Source: Acetobacteraceae bacterium (GTDB lineage: Bacteria; Pseudomonadota; Alphaproteobacteria; Acetobacterales; Acetobacteraceae). From it: 20,372 nt of DNA. The position numbers and the translations under genes are program-made. Below are positions 1 to 7,943 of the stretch, in pieces. The notes below the pieces were generated by a model that saw only the letters and a list, made by a program, of their open reading frames with translations, was not told the DNA's origin and made no database searches. The stretch spans positions 1 through 20,372 of the forward strand of contig JANXRT010000114.1 in the NCBI GenBank assembly GCA_025356735.1, given 5' to 3'. Within the stretch, counting starts at the first letter, position 1. Each line of letters opens with the position of its first letter.

Positions 1-839
1 GCGCCGGCGGCGAGCAGGAAGATGGGCAGAAGCGAGGCGAGGCCGAGCAGCAGCAGCCGCCGATGTCTTGTGCGGACCGCTGGGCTGTCGGCGAACAGGA
101 TTGTGCCGAGCGTCACGACCGCGGCGTACATCATCGGCGCCCGGGCGCCGGTGGCCAGCAGAACGAGGGCGTTGACGCCGATCAGGGCGAACTCCCGCCA
201 GGCGCCGGTGCGCAGCCAGGTGGCGAGGCCGGCATAGATCGCGGTCAGGCAGAAGCCGCCGAGGAAGGCCGGATGCCCGAGCGCCGCCAGCCGCCAGCCG
301 CCGGAATCGACGAATAGCGGCCGCAACCCGGCCGCGAACAGCGCGCAGCCGGCAATCACCGTCAGCACCGGGATAAGCCGGCAGATGCGCAGGATCGCCT
401 CGCACCACGGGCGTGAGAGAAGCGAGAAGCCGAACAGCAGCGGGGCCGCCGAGCCGATCAGCGAGCGCAGGCTGTCCTGCGGCGACAGGCCGGGATGGAG
501 CCCGGTGGCGACTCCGAGAACGGCGATCGCGATATAGGCGTAGGCTGGATTGAACGGGTCGGCACGGGCGCCGTAGCGCAGCATGCAAACCCCGGCGAGC
601 CCAATTTCCGCCGCCTTCACCATGGCGATGATGGTCTGGTAGGCACTGCCGCCGATGGCGTCGCCGAGGGCCATCTCCAGCGTGGCACCGGCGACCAGGA
701 GCCAGGCGGCGCAGAACCCTACCGTATTGTGGAACGCCAGGACGACGAGCATAACGCCGGCGGTGAGCGCCAGCAGCAGCCAGAACAAGTCCGGCAGCGC
801 GAAGCCTGCGGCGGCGGCAAGGACGAACCAGCCCGCCAT
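1..839 (-). CDS. O-antigen ligase/polymerase-like membrane protein (partial, C-terminus off the left edge)
   Basis: Reading the minus strand from ATG 839 gives an open frame to the window edge (about 279 residues, no stop). The protein is almost entirely hydrophobic helices with short loops. A stretch around residues 185-250 has the layout of the Wzy_C/O-antigen ligase family: a loop with RLAALGHPAFLGGF, a membrane segment, then LLATGARAPMMYAA. Such proteins polymerise or ligate undecaprenyl-linked glycans on the periplasmic face of the inner membrane. It lies just downstream of the PAP2 phosphatase gene on the same strand and is probably in its operon. The start is uncertain: an in-frame TTG at 899 would add 20 residues (LSLESAGRPEV...) and shorten the gap to 28 nt, but neither start has a convincing Shine-Dalgarno sequence. 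Family call is moderate; the substrate cannot be told. Confidence 0.72.
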   Translation of the reverse strand, partial: MAGWFVLAAAAGFALPDLFWLLLALTAGVMLVVLAFHNTVGFCAAWLLVAGATLEMALGDAIGGSAYQTIIAMVKAAEIGLAGVCMLRYGARADPFNPAYAYIAIAVLGVATGLHPGLSPQDSLRSLIGSAAPLLFGFSLLSRPWCEAILRICRLIPVLTVIAGCALFAAGLRPLFVDSGGWRLAALGHPAFLGGFCLTAIYAGLATWLRTGAWREFALIGVNALVLLATGARAPMMYAAVVTLGTILFADSPAVRTRHRRLLLLGLASLLPIFLLAAG

Positions 840-927
840 CAGCCAACCAGGAGCGAGCCGGACGGAGACTTCAGGACGGCCGGCAGATTCGAGGCTCAAG
901 GCGGCCCGCCAAATGGTTGTTCGCTAC

Positions 928-1575
928 CTATACGAGAGAAACTTCCGGGACATACACTTTCTTGGCGGTTTGCGTGGAATTACGGACGGCGATCCAGGCC
1001 GTCGCCGTGCCCAGGCAGAAGCCGGCGACGATGTCGGATAGGAAATGAAAATCCATGCCTAGCAGGCCTACCGCCGTCGCCGCGATCAGGACCGCATAAA
1101 GCGCCCGCCAGCGCGGCTCGCGCAACCAGAACACGATCATTGCCGCCGCCACCACGGTGGTGTGGCCGGACGGGAACGAGGCGAACTCCTTGCCGCCGTG
1201 GAATGGGAAGAAGCCGTAGACGCCGTCGTGAATGAAGGACGGATTGTGGTTGACCCAGGTTTCCGGCCAGGTTCGCCCGAAGGCCAGCTTCAGGCCGGTC
1301 TTGATGGCCTCGGCGACAATCACCGCCATCCCGGCCAGCAAAACCGTCCTGCCATAACGTTCCAGGGCGCCGCGCTGCGCCTGCCAAAGGGCGAACACGA
1401 TGACGCCGAGCACGGACAGCCCGCCGATCGCCTCTGGGATGTGGGTGAAGGCGATCAGGATAACCGGATAACTCGGGTGGTCATGCGCGAACCGGGCAAC
1501 GGGCCGATCGACGAACGCGATCAGCAGCAGGATCACGGCCGACGCGGCGGGACAGGCGAGCCAGAACCGGCGCAT
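928..1575 (-). CDS. PAP2-superfamily membrane phosphatase
   Basis: A 215-residue membrane protein with the three PAP2 acid-phosphatase motifs: a KLAFGRTWP segment (K96/R101; the usual RP ending is WP here), FPSGHT (PSGH at 135-138, catalytic His138), and GMDFHFLSDIVAG (His177, Asp181). About five or six hydrophobic segments surround them. Family members remove phosphate from lipid phosphates or pyrophosphates such as undecaprenyl pyrophosphate, lipid A or phosphatidic acid, on the outer face of the inner membrane. The neighbour is a ligase/polymerase-like protein, so recycling of undecaprenyl pyrophosphate is a reasonable inference but not shown. The start is ATG 1575 because GGAGA sits 8 nt upstream; an in-frame TTG at 1581 is too close to that site. 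Confidence 0.88.
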   Translation of the reverse strand: MRRFWLACPAASAVILLLIAFVDRPVARFAHDHPSYPVILIAFTHIPEAIGGLSVLGVIVFALWQAQRGALERYGRTVLLAGMAVIVAEAIKTGLKLAFGRTWPETWVNHNPSFIHDGVYGFFPFHGGKEFASFPSGHTTVVAAAMIVFWLREPRWRALYAVLIAATAVGLLGMDFHFLSDIVAGFCLGTATAWIAVRNSTQTAKKVYVPEVSLV

Positions 1576-1638
1576 TTTCAAGGTCTCCGTTCAGGGCGAG
1601 GAAGCGTGGCAGCTACATAGGCCAAAGCTGGCGCCGAG

Positions 1639-2202
1639 CTAAATGGTGCCCGGACGTATGAGCCATAACTCCAGCTTCGCGCGCATCACCCGGAATCGGC
1701 GCAGCCACCTTCCCGCCAGGCTACGGGGCGATGGCTGCCGGCTGAGCCAGTAGCGTGCGATGGCCTGGCGGGCTGGCGCGACCCGTAGCAACGTCCAGGC
1801 CTTGGCGGCGACGAACCAGCCATGGCCACGCGCGAACCATGGCACCGCGAGCAGGGTCGGGGCGGCGGCCTGGTAGATCCAGACGGTCGCCAGGGTGGCG
1901 CCGCCCTTGACGATCACCGCCAGCGTGATTGCCAGCACGAACTCGCGGCGGGCGAGCAGATAGGTCGCGTAAAATCCGGCCAGATGGCTGATCGCCTCGG
2001 GCACCAGGAACAGTGGCAGCACCATGCGGGCGGGCAGGCGGGCAATCATGGCGCGGGCCCGCGCCATGCCCGGCACATTCGCGAGGATCGCCAGCAGCAG
2101 GCGGGCGGCGCCACGGAAGATCGCCTCGAACACGACGAACAGGAGAGCGACAGGAAACAGCAGCCGGTCGCGCCAGCGGGCAGAGAACGATCTTTTCTTC
2201 AT
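1639..2202 (-). CDS. Hypothetical membrane protein
   Basis: A 187-residue protein I do not recognise. It begins with a basic stretch (MKKRSFSARWRDR), then has hydrophobic segments at about 14-40, 60-83 and 88-120, and ends in a strongly basic, Arg-rich tail (about 140-187), which suggests an integral inner-membrane protein with a cytoplasmic C-terminus. It follows the FecR/DUF6600 gene by 24 nt and precedes the PAP2 gene by about 60 nt on the same strand, so all are likely co-transcribed. Codon use matches the neighbours. No catalytic motif is visible. Confidence 0.75.
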   Translation of the reverse strand: MKKRSFSARWRDRLLFPVALLFVVFEAIFRGAARLLLAILANVPGMARARAMIARLPARMVLPLFLVPEAISHLAGFYATYLLARREFVLAITLAVIVKGGATLATVWIYQAAAPTLLAVPWFARGHGWFVAAKAWTLLRVAPARQAIARYWLSRQPSPRSLAGRWLRRFRVMRAKLELWLIRPGTI

Positions 2203-2226
2203 AACCGCCGCTCTACAGCATTCGGA

Positions 2227-4440
2227 TCATGGGTGCAGGCGGTCCCTCTGCTGCTCGCGAGCCGGCGGTGGCGGCCGCGCGGCGGCAGGCTGTGGCGGCG
2301 GTGGTCGAAATACCGGCTGCGGCGCCTGCTGCGGCGGCGCGTGAAACACCGGCGCGGCCGGTGGAGGCGCGTGAACGATCGGTGGCTGCACCGGCTGCTG
2401 CACCCGCTGCTGCAATGGCGGCGGCCTAAATCCGGGGCCGCCTGCGGTCGGCTGCGGTGGCAGCGGGCGGAACACCGGCGCGGCCGGGGCGACATGAACC
2501 GGCGCCACGGTCGCAACCGCGGGCGGGTGGACGATCGGTGCCGCCACGGAGGGCCTTGCTGGCAGCGCCGTGGCCACCCGCGGAGCGGCGGTGGGGCCGA
2601 TGCGTGCCGCGGCGGCTCCGGCAGGTCCGGCAACGCCCGGCGGGCGTTGCAGGCCAGGCTGCGGCAAAGCGGGCGCGACGCCGAACGCCGGCCGGGCGCC
2701 CTGGATCGCGCCAAGCGGGGCGCCAACTATTGGCCCGGCCGGTCGCACCGCGCTTGATCCGGGCAGGGACGGGCGGACTGCTTCGGGCGCCGTGACGCGC
2801 AATGCCGGGGCAGGCGGCGCCATGGGGACGGTTGGGGATGCCGGAACGACAGGGGAGATGGCGCGGATGGCAGGTCCGGGCGCCGGTCGTCGGGCTGCGC
2901 CGGCTACCGCCGCCGCGCCGATCGCCCCGCTACCGATCGCACTGGCACCAATTGCGCTGGCACCGATGGCATTGGCACCGATCGCGCCACCACTCGCCGG
3001 CCCCGCGAACCGCCTGACCAGATTGGGCGTCATGCCCGCCGTCGCGGCGGTCGGCGCGATGGATGAAAGTCCGGTCAGCGGCCGGGCAGAAGCCAAAGTC
3101 ACGCCTGGGACCGCCTGCGCGATCGGCCGCACCGGTTGCGATGCGACCATGGCCGCCGCCGGAATCTGCGTCGCGGCGGCGCGGTTGCGGAAATTCTGGA
3201 TCGACGTCGTGTTGTTGGTGGTGACGTTGGTGACGTTCGACACGTTCGCCATGTTGACGTTTCGGATATAGTTGCGGCTGGCACCGTACCACGGGTGGTA
3301 GGCCTCACGCGGGCCGAGCGGGCACCAGCCGATATTGCCGCCATAGCCGCCGTAAAGCCCGGCCCCGACCACCGCGCCCGCTGCCAGGCCGAGGCCGAAG
3401 AACGTCACCAGCGCCGGCGCATAGACCGGCTCAGCATAGGCTGGTGCGATGTAGCCCGGCTCCGCGTAGCCGCCGGGCGTCCAGGCCCACCTTCCGCCGA
3501 GTTGCAGCCAACGGCCGTAATGGAACGGCGCGAAACCCCAGGGCGCGTCGTCGATCCAGGTCCAGCCCCAGGGTGCCACGAAAGCCCAGTGGCCGTTCCG
3601 ATAGGGCGTCCATCCGGCGGCGACCTCGGGGTACCACACCGCGCCGTATTCCGGCGTCGGCTCCCATGCGCCATAGGCGGAAAGTTCCGCGCCGCCCGGC
3701 AACTGCGCCACCGTGTGCGGAACGGGGGCCGACCGCGCATAGCGCGCCGCCGGCAACGGGGCCATCGACCGGAACGGGTCGGCCCCGGCGGCTTCGGTCG
3801 CGGTGGTGAACGGATCGGCACCGGAAATCAGCGCCACCTGCCGGGCCCCAAGCCGCAGGCTGCCGCCAAGCTCGGCGGACCCCTGATACACCATCACCCG
3901 GGTCGGATTCTCGGTATTACCGGCAACGATATCATACCGCCCAGGCGTCGTTATCGTCACCATGCCACGTGGCGTCTGCACGCGCAGGCTCTCGCCCTGC
4001 GTCAGGCTCGGCAGGCGCAGCCGGATCTCGCCCTGGTGCAGCGTCGCGCCGAGGCTGTGGTCATCGAGCCGATCGATGGAAAATTCGCTGCCGCCCTGAA
4101 GCTGGATCACGCCGCCGGCAAGCTCCAGCTCGGTGCGGCCGTCGGGCTCGGTCCATATCGCGTCGCCGGTGGTCAGCGGCCAGTTGGCCTGGGCACGGTC
4201 CCAGCTTTCTGCGCTGCCGGGGTGATACGAGACCGTGCCGCGAAGCCGGGCGAGGCGGCCGACTCGGGCGGGCGGATCGGCCTGCTCCGGCACCGCCACC
4301 GGATCGGGCGTGAGTTGCGGGACCGGCACCGCCGGATCCGCCGGCTGTGCCAGGCCGGCGGTCGGGAGCACCGGGCCGGCCAGCAGCGCGCTGGCGACAA
4401 GGGCCGTGGTGAACCGGAAGCCGAGAGGATGGCGCAGCAT
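2227..4440 (-). CDS. FecR-domain / DUF6600 envelope protein with long Ala-Pro-rich tail
   Basis: A 737-residue exported protein. Residues 1-31 form a signal peptide (Ala-rich hydrophobic core, likely cut near GLAQP). A FecR-type beta domain spans about 60-205 (RLRGTVSYHP..., LTTGDAIWTEPDGRTELEL, VQTPRGMVTI). A DUF6600-like Trp/Tyr/Gly-rich block follows at about 250-325 (LSAYGAWEPTPEYGAVWYP, GWTPYRNGHW, WGWTWIDDAPWGFAPFHYGRW). Next come a short Gly/Ala hydrophobic segment (345-370), an Asn/Thr/Val patch (395-412) and a 300-residue Ala/Pro tail with five AIG-x-x repeats (about 485-512). No anti-sigma partner or sigma factor gene is adjacent, so a surface or matrix role is as likely as signalling. 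ATG 4440 is chosen because AAGG lies 10 nt upstream; an in-frame GTG at 4458 lacks such a site. Confidence 0.85.
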   Translation of the reverse strand: MLRHPLGFRFTTALVASALLAGPVLPTAGLAQPADPAVPVPQLTPDPVAVPEQADPPARVGRLARLRGTVSYHPGSAESWDRAQANWPLTTGDAIWTEPDGRTELELAGGVIQLQGGSEFSIDRLDDHSLGATLHQGEIRLRLPSLTQGESLRVQTPRGMVTITTPGRYDIVAGNTENPTRVMVYQGSAELGGSLRLGARQVALISGADPFTTATEAAGADPFRSMAPLPAARYARSAPVPHTVAQLPGGAELSAYGAWEPTPEYGAVWYPEVAAGWTPYRNGHWAFVAPWGWTWIDDAPWGFAPFHYGRWLQLGGRWAWTPGGYAEPGYIAPAYAEPVYAPALVTFFGLGLAAGAVVGAGLYGGYGGNIGWCPLGPREAYHPWYGASRNYIRNVNMANVSNVTNVTTNNTTSIQNFRNRAAATQIPAAAMVASQPVRPIAQAVPGVTLASARPLTGLSSIAPTAATAGMTPNLVRRFAGPASGGAIGANAIGASAIGASAIGSGAIGAAAVAGAARRPAPGPAIRAISPVVPASPTVPMAPPAPALRVTAPEAVRPSLPGSSAVRPAGPIVGAPLGAIQGARPAFGVAPALPQPGLQRPPGVAGPAGAAAARIGPTAAPRVATALPARPSVAAPIVHPPAVATVAPVHVAPAAPVFRPLPPQPTAGGPGFRPPPLQQRVQQPVQPPIVHAPPPAAPVFHAPPQQAPQPVFRPPPPQPAAARPPPPAREQQRDRLHP
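2917..2991. repeat. Five-unit 15-bp tandem repeat inside the FecR/DUF6600 gene
   Basis: Five imperfect 15-bp units occur head to tail, starting at 2917, 2932, 2947, 2962 and 2977 on the plus strand; a typical unit is ACCGATCGCACTGGC. On the coding (minus) strand they specify the pentapeptide series AIGA-N/S, AIGAS, AIGSG, AIGAA. The unit is a multiple of three, so changes in copy number would keep the frame. Confidence 0.85.
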
Positions 4441-4700
4441 CGGACGATTACCTTTCACGCGGCCGGAATGGCCACGCCGGAATGAAATGCGGCCAGCTGC
4501 CGGACGTAACCAGGCAGTTTACGCGAACCAAGCCGCGACGTTTCCGGCATAGCTGCGCAACATGGCGAGTTGAAGGCTGAAAAAATGACGATTGCGGTGA
4601 AATGGTCCCGATCGCGCCATGTTCTCGACACGATCGGGGGGCAGGTTTCCGCGGTGCCGGAAGCATCGAACGCCGTCCGGCGAACCTTCGCAGGTGCATC
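4441..4700. other. Divergent intergenic region between the FecR/DUF6600 gene and the small lipoprotein gene
   Basis: These 260 bp separate two divergently transcribed envelope genes and must hold promoters for both. I see no convincing -35/-10 pair, operator palindrome or RNA gene. The middle part (about 4560-4615) is somewhat less GC-rich than its surroundings. Short open frames here do not look coding. Confidence 0.4.
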
Positions 4701-4952
4701 ATGCGTAATCCGACCTCAAAACGGAACCTCGGCTGTCTGGCGTTCGCCGCGGTGATCGTCTCGACCGCAGTGTCGATCGCCGGCTGCGTCGCCTATCCCG
4801 CACCCGGCTATTACGGCGGCGGCTACTACGGCGGTAGCTACGCCTATGCGGCATCGCCCATCGTCGTCGCCCCCGTTATCCGGCCCTATGCCTGGGGCGG
4901 CTGGGGCGGTGGCGGCCGCGAAGAGGGCTGGGGGCGCGGCTACCGCCGCTAA
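4701..4952 (+). CDS. Small Gly/Tyr-rich putative lipoprotein
   Basis: An 83-residue protein. The N-terminus (MRNPTSKRNLGCLAFAAVIVSTAVSIAGC) is a signal peptide ending in a plausible lipobox, SIAGC, so Cys29 would be the acylated residue. The mature part has Gly/Tyr repeats (YYGGGYYGGSYAYA), a hydrophobic proline-containing stretch and a Gly/Trp/Arg-rich end. Small proteins of this composition are common in alphaproteobacterial envelopes but have no assigned function that I know. ATG 4701 has a modest AGG upstream. The gene is divergent from the FecR/DUF6600 gene and its stop lies 1 nt from the end of the convergent amidase gene. Confidence 0.7.
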   Translation: MRNPTSKRNLGCLAFAAVIVSTAVSIAGCVAYPAPGYYGGGYYGGSYAYAASPIVVAPVIRPYAWGGWGGGGREEGWGRGYRR

Positions 4953-4953
4953 T

Positions 4954-6369
4954 TCACTCCAGCGTCGCGAACGGCTGGGCAATCTCGATCGTCCGTGCGG
5001 CGCGAAAAACAAGGTCATCGCGATGCTGCGCGGCGGCGATCTGAGCCGATCTGGGCAACCCGTTCGCGCCCAAACCCACCGGCACGGTGATTGCCGGCTG
5101 GCGGGTCAGGTTGAAGGCGAAAGTCCACGGCGCCCAATTCCGCCATAGGGACCGGGTCGGATCGATCGTCAGCGCGTCGGCCAAGGGAGGCCCGTTCGGC
5201 ACTGTCGGGCAGAGCACAAGATCAAAACGCTGGTGCAGCCGCGCCATGGCATGCGCGCAGGCGATACGCAGCATGTCGGCGCCGGCGAAATCGATCGCCG
5301 ACATGCCGCCCTCCACCGCCGCGACCTCCAGCAATCCGGGATCGAGCTTCTCCCGGTCGGCCTCCGCGAATCCACTGACCAGCCGCGCCAACGCCACTCC
5401 CCATACCCGGCCGAATACCGTGCTTGTGTCTGGCAAGTCAGCATCAGCCGCCTCGATTTCGGCGCCGGCTTCGGCCAGCAGCTCGGCCGCCCGCTCGACG
5501 CCGGCCACCGCATCGGCGTCGGCCGGCGCGTCGAAGCCGAGCCGGGACAGCACGCCGATCCGCAGCCCGACGACACCGTGTTCGATGGTGTCGCGCCAGT
5601 CTCGGCCACCTGGAAAACCAGCGTCGTCGGGCAGGCATAGCGGGTCGCGCAGGTCGTGGCGTGCAAGGACGGAAAACAGCAGCGCGTTGTCGCGCACCGT
5701 GCGGGTCATCGGTCCAGCGCAGACGACGTTGGCGAAGGCGCCGAGCGGCCATTGCGGGATGCGCCCGAAAGTCGGCTTGAGCCCGACCAGCCCGCACCAG
5801 GCGGCGGGGATGCGGACCGAGCCGCCAGCATCGGTGCCGACATGCAACGCTCCGAAACCGGCGGCCCCGGCAGCGGCGGCGCCCGACGACGAGCCGCCCG
5901 GCGTGTGGTCGGTGTTCCAGGGATTGCGGGTGATCCCGTGCAGCGGATTATCGCCGGGCGTCTTCCAGCCGAACTCGGTGGTGGTGGTCTTGCCGATGAT
6001 GACGGCGCCGGCCGCGCGTAGGCTGAGCACCGCCGGCGCATCCTCGGCAACCGGCGCCGGGTCGGTCAGGCGGGAGCCGCGGCGGGTCGGCAACCCGGCC
6101 ATGTCGAGCAGATCCTTCACCGTCGCCGGCACGCCGTCGAGGATGCCGATCGGGCGCGACGCCGCCCAACGCGCCTCGCTTTCGCGCGCCGCGACCACGG
6201 CGTGCGGGTTCATCACGGCGAACGCATTGAGCCGCGGATTGAGCCGCAGGATGCGCTCAGTGACGGCCTTGAACGTTTCCACCGGGCTGAGCGCCCGCCT
6301 TGTATATAACGAAAGCAGCTGCTCGGCCGACATCAGCGCGGGATCGGTGAGCCCGGCTTGATGGGTCAT
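4954..6369 (-). CDS. Amidase-signature family enzyme
   Basis: A 471-residue cytoplasmic enzyme of the amidase-signature (GatA-like) family, which cleaves C-N amide bonds with a Ser-cisSer-Lys triad. All three elements are visible: Lys85 in DGVPATVKDLLD, the Ser run 160-162 in TPGGSSSGAAAA, and nucleophile Ser184 in GTDAGGSVRIPA. The C-terminal region (FDLVLCPTVPNGPP..., FNLTRQPAITVPVGL) is also typical, and the length is normal. Its ATG overlaps the stop of the upstream GGT-family gene in a TGATG, so the two are translationally coupled. No gatB or gatC-like small subunit gene is nearby, so a tRNA-amidotransferase role is unlikely; it is more likely a catabolic amidase acting on the same compound as its partner. 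The substrate is unknown. Confidence 0.92.
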   Translation of the reverse strand: MTHQAGLTDPALMSAEQLLSLYTRRALSPVETFKAVTERILRLNPRLNAFAVMNPHAVVAARESEARWAASRPIGILDGVPATVKDLLDMAGLPTRRGSRLTDPAPVAEDAPAVLSLRAAGAVIIGKTTTTEFGWKTPGDNPLHGITRNPWNTDHTPGGSSSGAAAAGAAGFGALHVGTDAGGSVRIPAAWCGLVGLKPTFGRIPQWPLGAFANVVCAGPMTRTVRDNALLFSVLARHDLRDPLCLPDDAGFPGGRDWRDTIEHGVVGLRIGVLSRLGFDAPADADAVAGVERAAELLAEAGAEIEAADADLPDTSTVFGRVWGVALARLVSGFAEADREKLDPGLLEVAAVEGGMSAIDFAGADMLRIACAHAMARLHQRFDLVLCPTVPNGPPLADALTIDPTRSLWRNWAPWTFAFNLTRQPAITVPVGLGANGLPRSAQIAAAQHRDDLVFRAARTIEIAQPFATLE

Positions 6370-7943
6370 CAGGCTTGCGCCACGGCTCCCGACCAGGGCG
6401 AGGCCGCATCGCTCATCCCGATCCGGCCACCATCGGACCCGATCGCGATCAGGTTGGGGTTGGCGAAGTTGATCGGCACGGCGCTGTGCTCGACGATCTC
6501 GATCGGACCCTCGGCCGACAGTGCCGCCAGGATGCCGGGGGAAAGCCGCCGGTCGGCGGTGATCTCCTCGGGGCCTGAGACGTCGATGCGCGGGTAGTGC
6601 GCCGCCGCTTCCGGCGTCATGCCGAAGTCGGCCACGAAGGTCATCAGCTGGAACACTGCGGCCAGGATGCGCCGCCCTCCGGACGCACCGGCAGCGATCC
6701 AAGGTTTTTCACCCTCATTCAGGATGATCGGCAGCATGTTGGTCAGTGGCCGCTTGCCCGGTGCGATGGCGTTCGGCGTGCCCGGTGTCGGGTCGAACCA
6801 CATCATGCCGTTGTTCATCAGGATGCCCGAGCCGGGCAGCACCATGCGGCTGCCCAGCGACGACAGCAGGGTCGTGGTCATCGCGACCATGGTGCCGTCG
6901 GCGTCGCACACGGTCAGGTGCGTGGTGCAGCTTTCGGCCGCTTTCGGCTCAGCGTCGCCCAGCCCGGCCAGGCGCTCGACATAGGCGGCCTTCATCGCCC
7001 GGGCGAGGCCTACATACCAGGCGGCGTCCGGCTCGGCGCCATATTCGATGCCGGCCATGCCTTCCAGCACCCGCGCCAGGGTCGGTGCCGCGGTCAGCCC
7101 GCCGGTGAGCTGCAACCGCCGGCCACGCCAGCCGACCACCATCGGCGGCAGGATGCGCGGCTGGCAGCCTCGCAGATCGGCCGCCGACAGCACGCCGCCG
7201 GAGGCCCGGATGTCGGTTGCGATGGAGGCGGCGATGTCGCCCTCGTACAGGTCGCGCAGCCCGGCATGGGCGAGGCGTTCCAGCGTCGCTGGCAGGTTGC
7301 CCTGCTGGAAGTGGCCGGGCGCGCCCATCGCCGGCGGCATCGGCGGCAGGCCGCCCGGCAGGTAGATACGGGCCGACTCGGGATACAGGCGAAGTATCGT
7401 GGCCGCACTGGCGATCTTCAGGGTGGTATACCAATCCGCCGGCAGGCCGCGCCTGGCCAGGGCGATGGCGGGCTCCAGTACCTCGGCGATCGGCAGCCTG
7501 CCCCAGCGCCGGTGCATTTCGAAATACCCAGCAACCGCGGACGGGATGGCGACCGACAGCGGACCGTGCACGTTGATGTCGCCCTCGACCTCGGGCCAGG
7601 CGAACAGGTCCGACATCATCTTGCCGGTGAGGCGATAGCGGGCGGGATCGGTGCCGGCTGGCGCCACCGGACCGAAATCGACCACGTCGGCGCGGCTCTG
7701 CCCGGCGCGGTGGACCATGGCGAATCCGATGCCGCCCAGCCCGGAGTTCCACGGCTCCAGCGACGACAGTGCAACCGCGGTGCCGATCGCGGCATCGACC
7801 GCGTTGCCGCCGGCATCAAGGATCGCAACCCCGGCCTCGGCTGCGGCGCGAACCTGCGACACGACCATGCCGCGCCTGCCATGCGCGGCGGGCTTCTGCA
7901 GAAGCCAGTTCTGCGTGAGGTGTGGCGGCGGCTGGTAGGTCAT
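6369..7943 (-). CDS. Gamma-glutamyltransferase-family Ntn hydrolase with altered substrate pocket
   Basis: A 524-residue Ntn-hydrolase proenzyme. Family signatures are clear: GMVVSQVRAAAEAGVAILDAGGNAVDAAI (about 25-53), EPWNSGLGGIGF (63-74), the self-cleavage/nucleophile site ESCTTHLTV (Thr340, start of the small subunit), PGSGILMNNGMMWF, GKRPLTNMLP and GASGGRRI. Residues that hold gamma-glutamate in E. coli Ggt are replaced: DFREMAP is DFGPVAP (Arg to Gly), NNQMDDF is NNGMMWF, and KRPLSS is KRPLTN. True transpeptidase activity is therefore doubtful. Relatives such as oxamate amidohydrolase (HpxW) are better models. There is no signal peptide, so it is probably cytoplasmic. ATG 7943 has a strong GGAGG 6 nt upstream; an open extension to 8054 is Pro-rich and less likely. 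It is coupled to the downstream amidase. Confidence 0.92.
   Translation of the reverse strand: MTYQPPPHLTQNWLLQKPAAHGRRGMVVSQVRAAAEAGVAILDAGGNAVDAAIGTAVALSSLEPWNSGLGGIGFAMVHRAGQSRADVVDFGPVAPAGTDPARYRLTGKMMSDLFAWPEVEGDINVHGPLSVAIPSAVAGYFEMHRRWGRLPIAEVLEPAIALARRGLPADWYTTLKIASAATILRLYPESARIYLPGGLPPMPPAMGAPGHFQQGNLPATLERLAHAGLRDLYEGDIAASIATDIRASGGVLSAADLRGCQPRILPPMVVGWRGRRLQLTGGLTAAPTLARVLEGMAGIEYGAEPDAAWYVGLARAMKAAYVERLAGLGDAEPKAAESCTTHLTVCDADGTMVAMTTTLLSSLGSRMVLPGSGILMNNGMMWFDPTPGTPNAIAPGKRPLTNMLPIILNEGEKPWIAAGASGGRRILAAVFQLMTFVADFGMTPEAAAHYPRIDVSGPEEITADRRLSPGILAALSAEGPIEIVEHSAVPINFANPNLIAIGSDGGRIGMSDAASPWSGAVAQA

Noticed and set aside
3136..4485. 449-codon plus-strand open frame opposite the FecR/DUF6600 gene
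   Set aside because: Arg/Gly-rich shadow; the minus strand encodes a signal peptide, FecR and DUF6600 features.
6370..6702. N-terminal extension of the amidase open frame up to 6702
   Set aside because: It lies inside the 3' end of the GGT-like gene in another frame and is Arg-rich; the TGATG junction at 6367-6371 gives the natural start.
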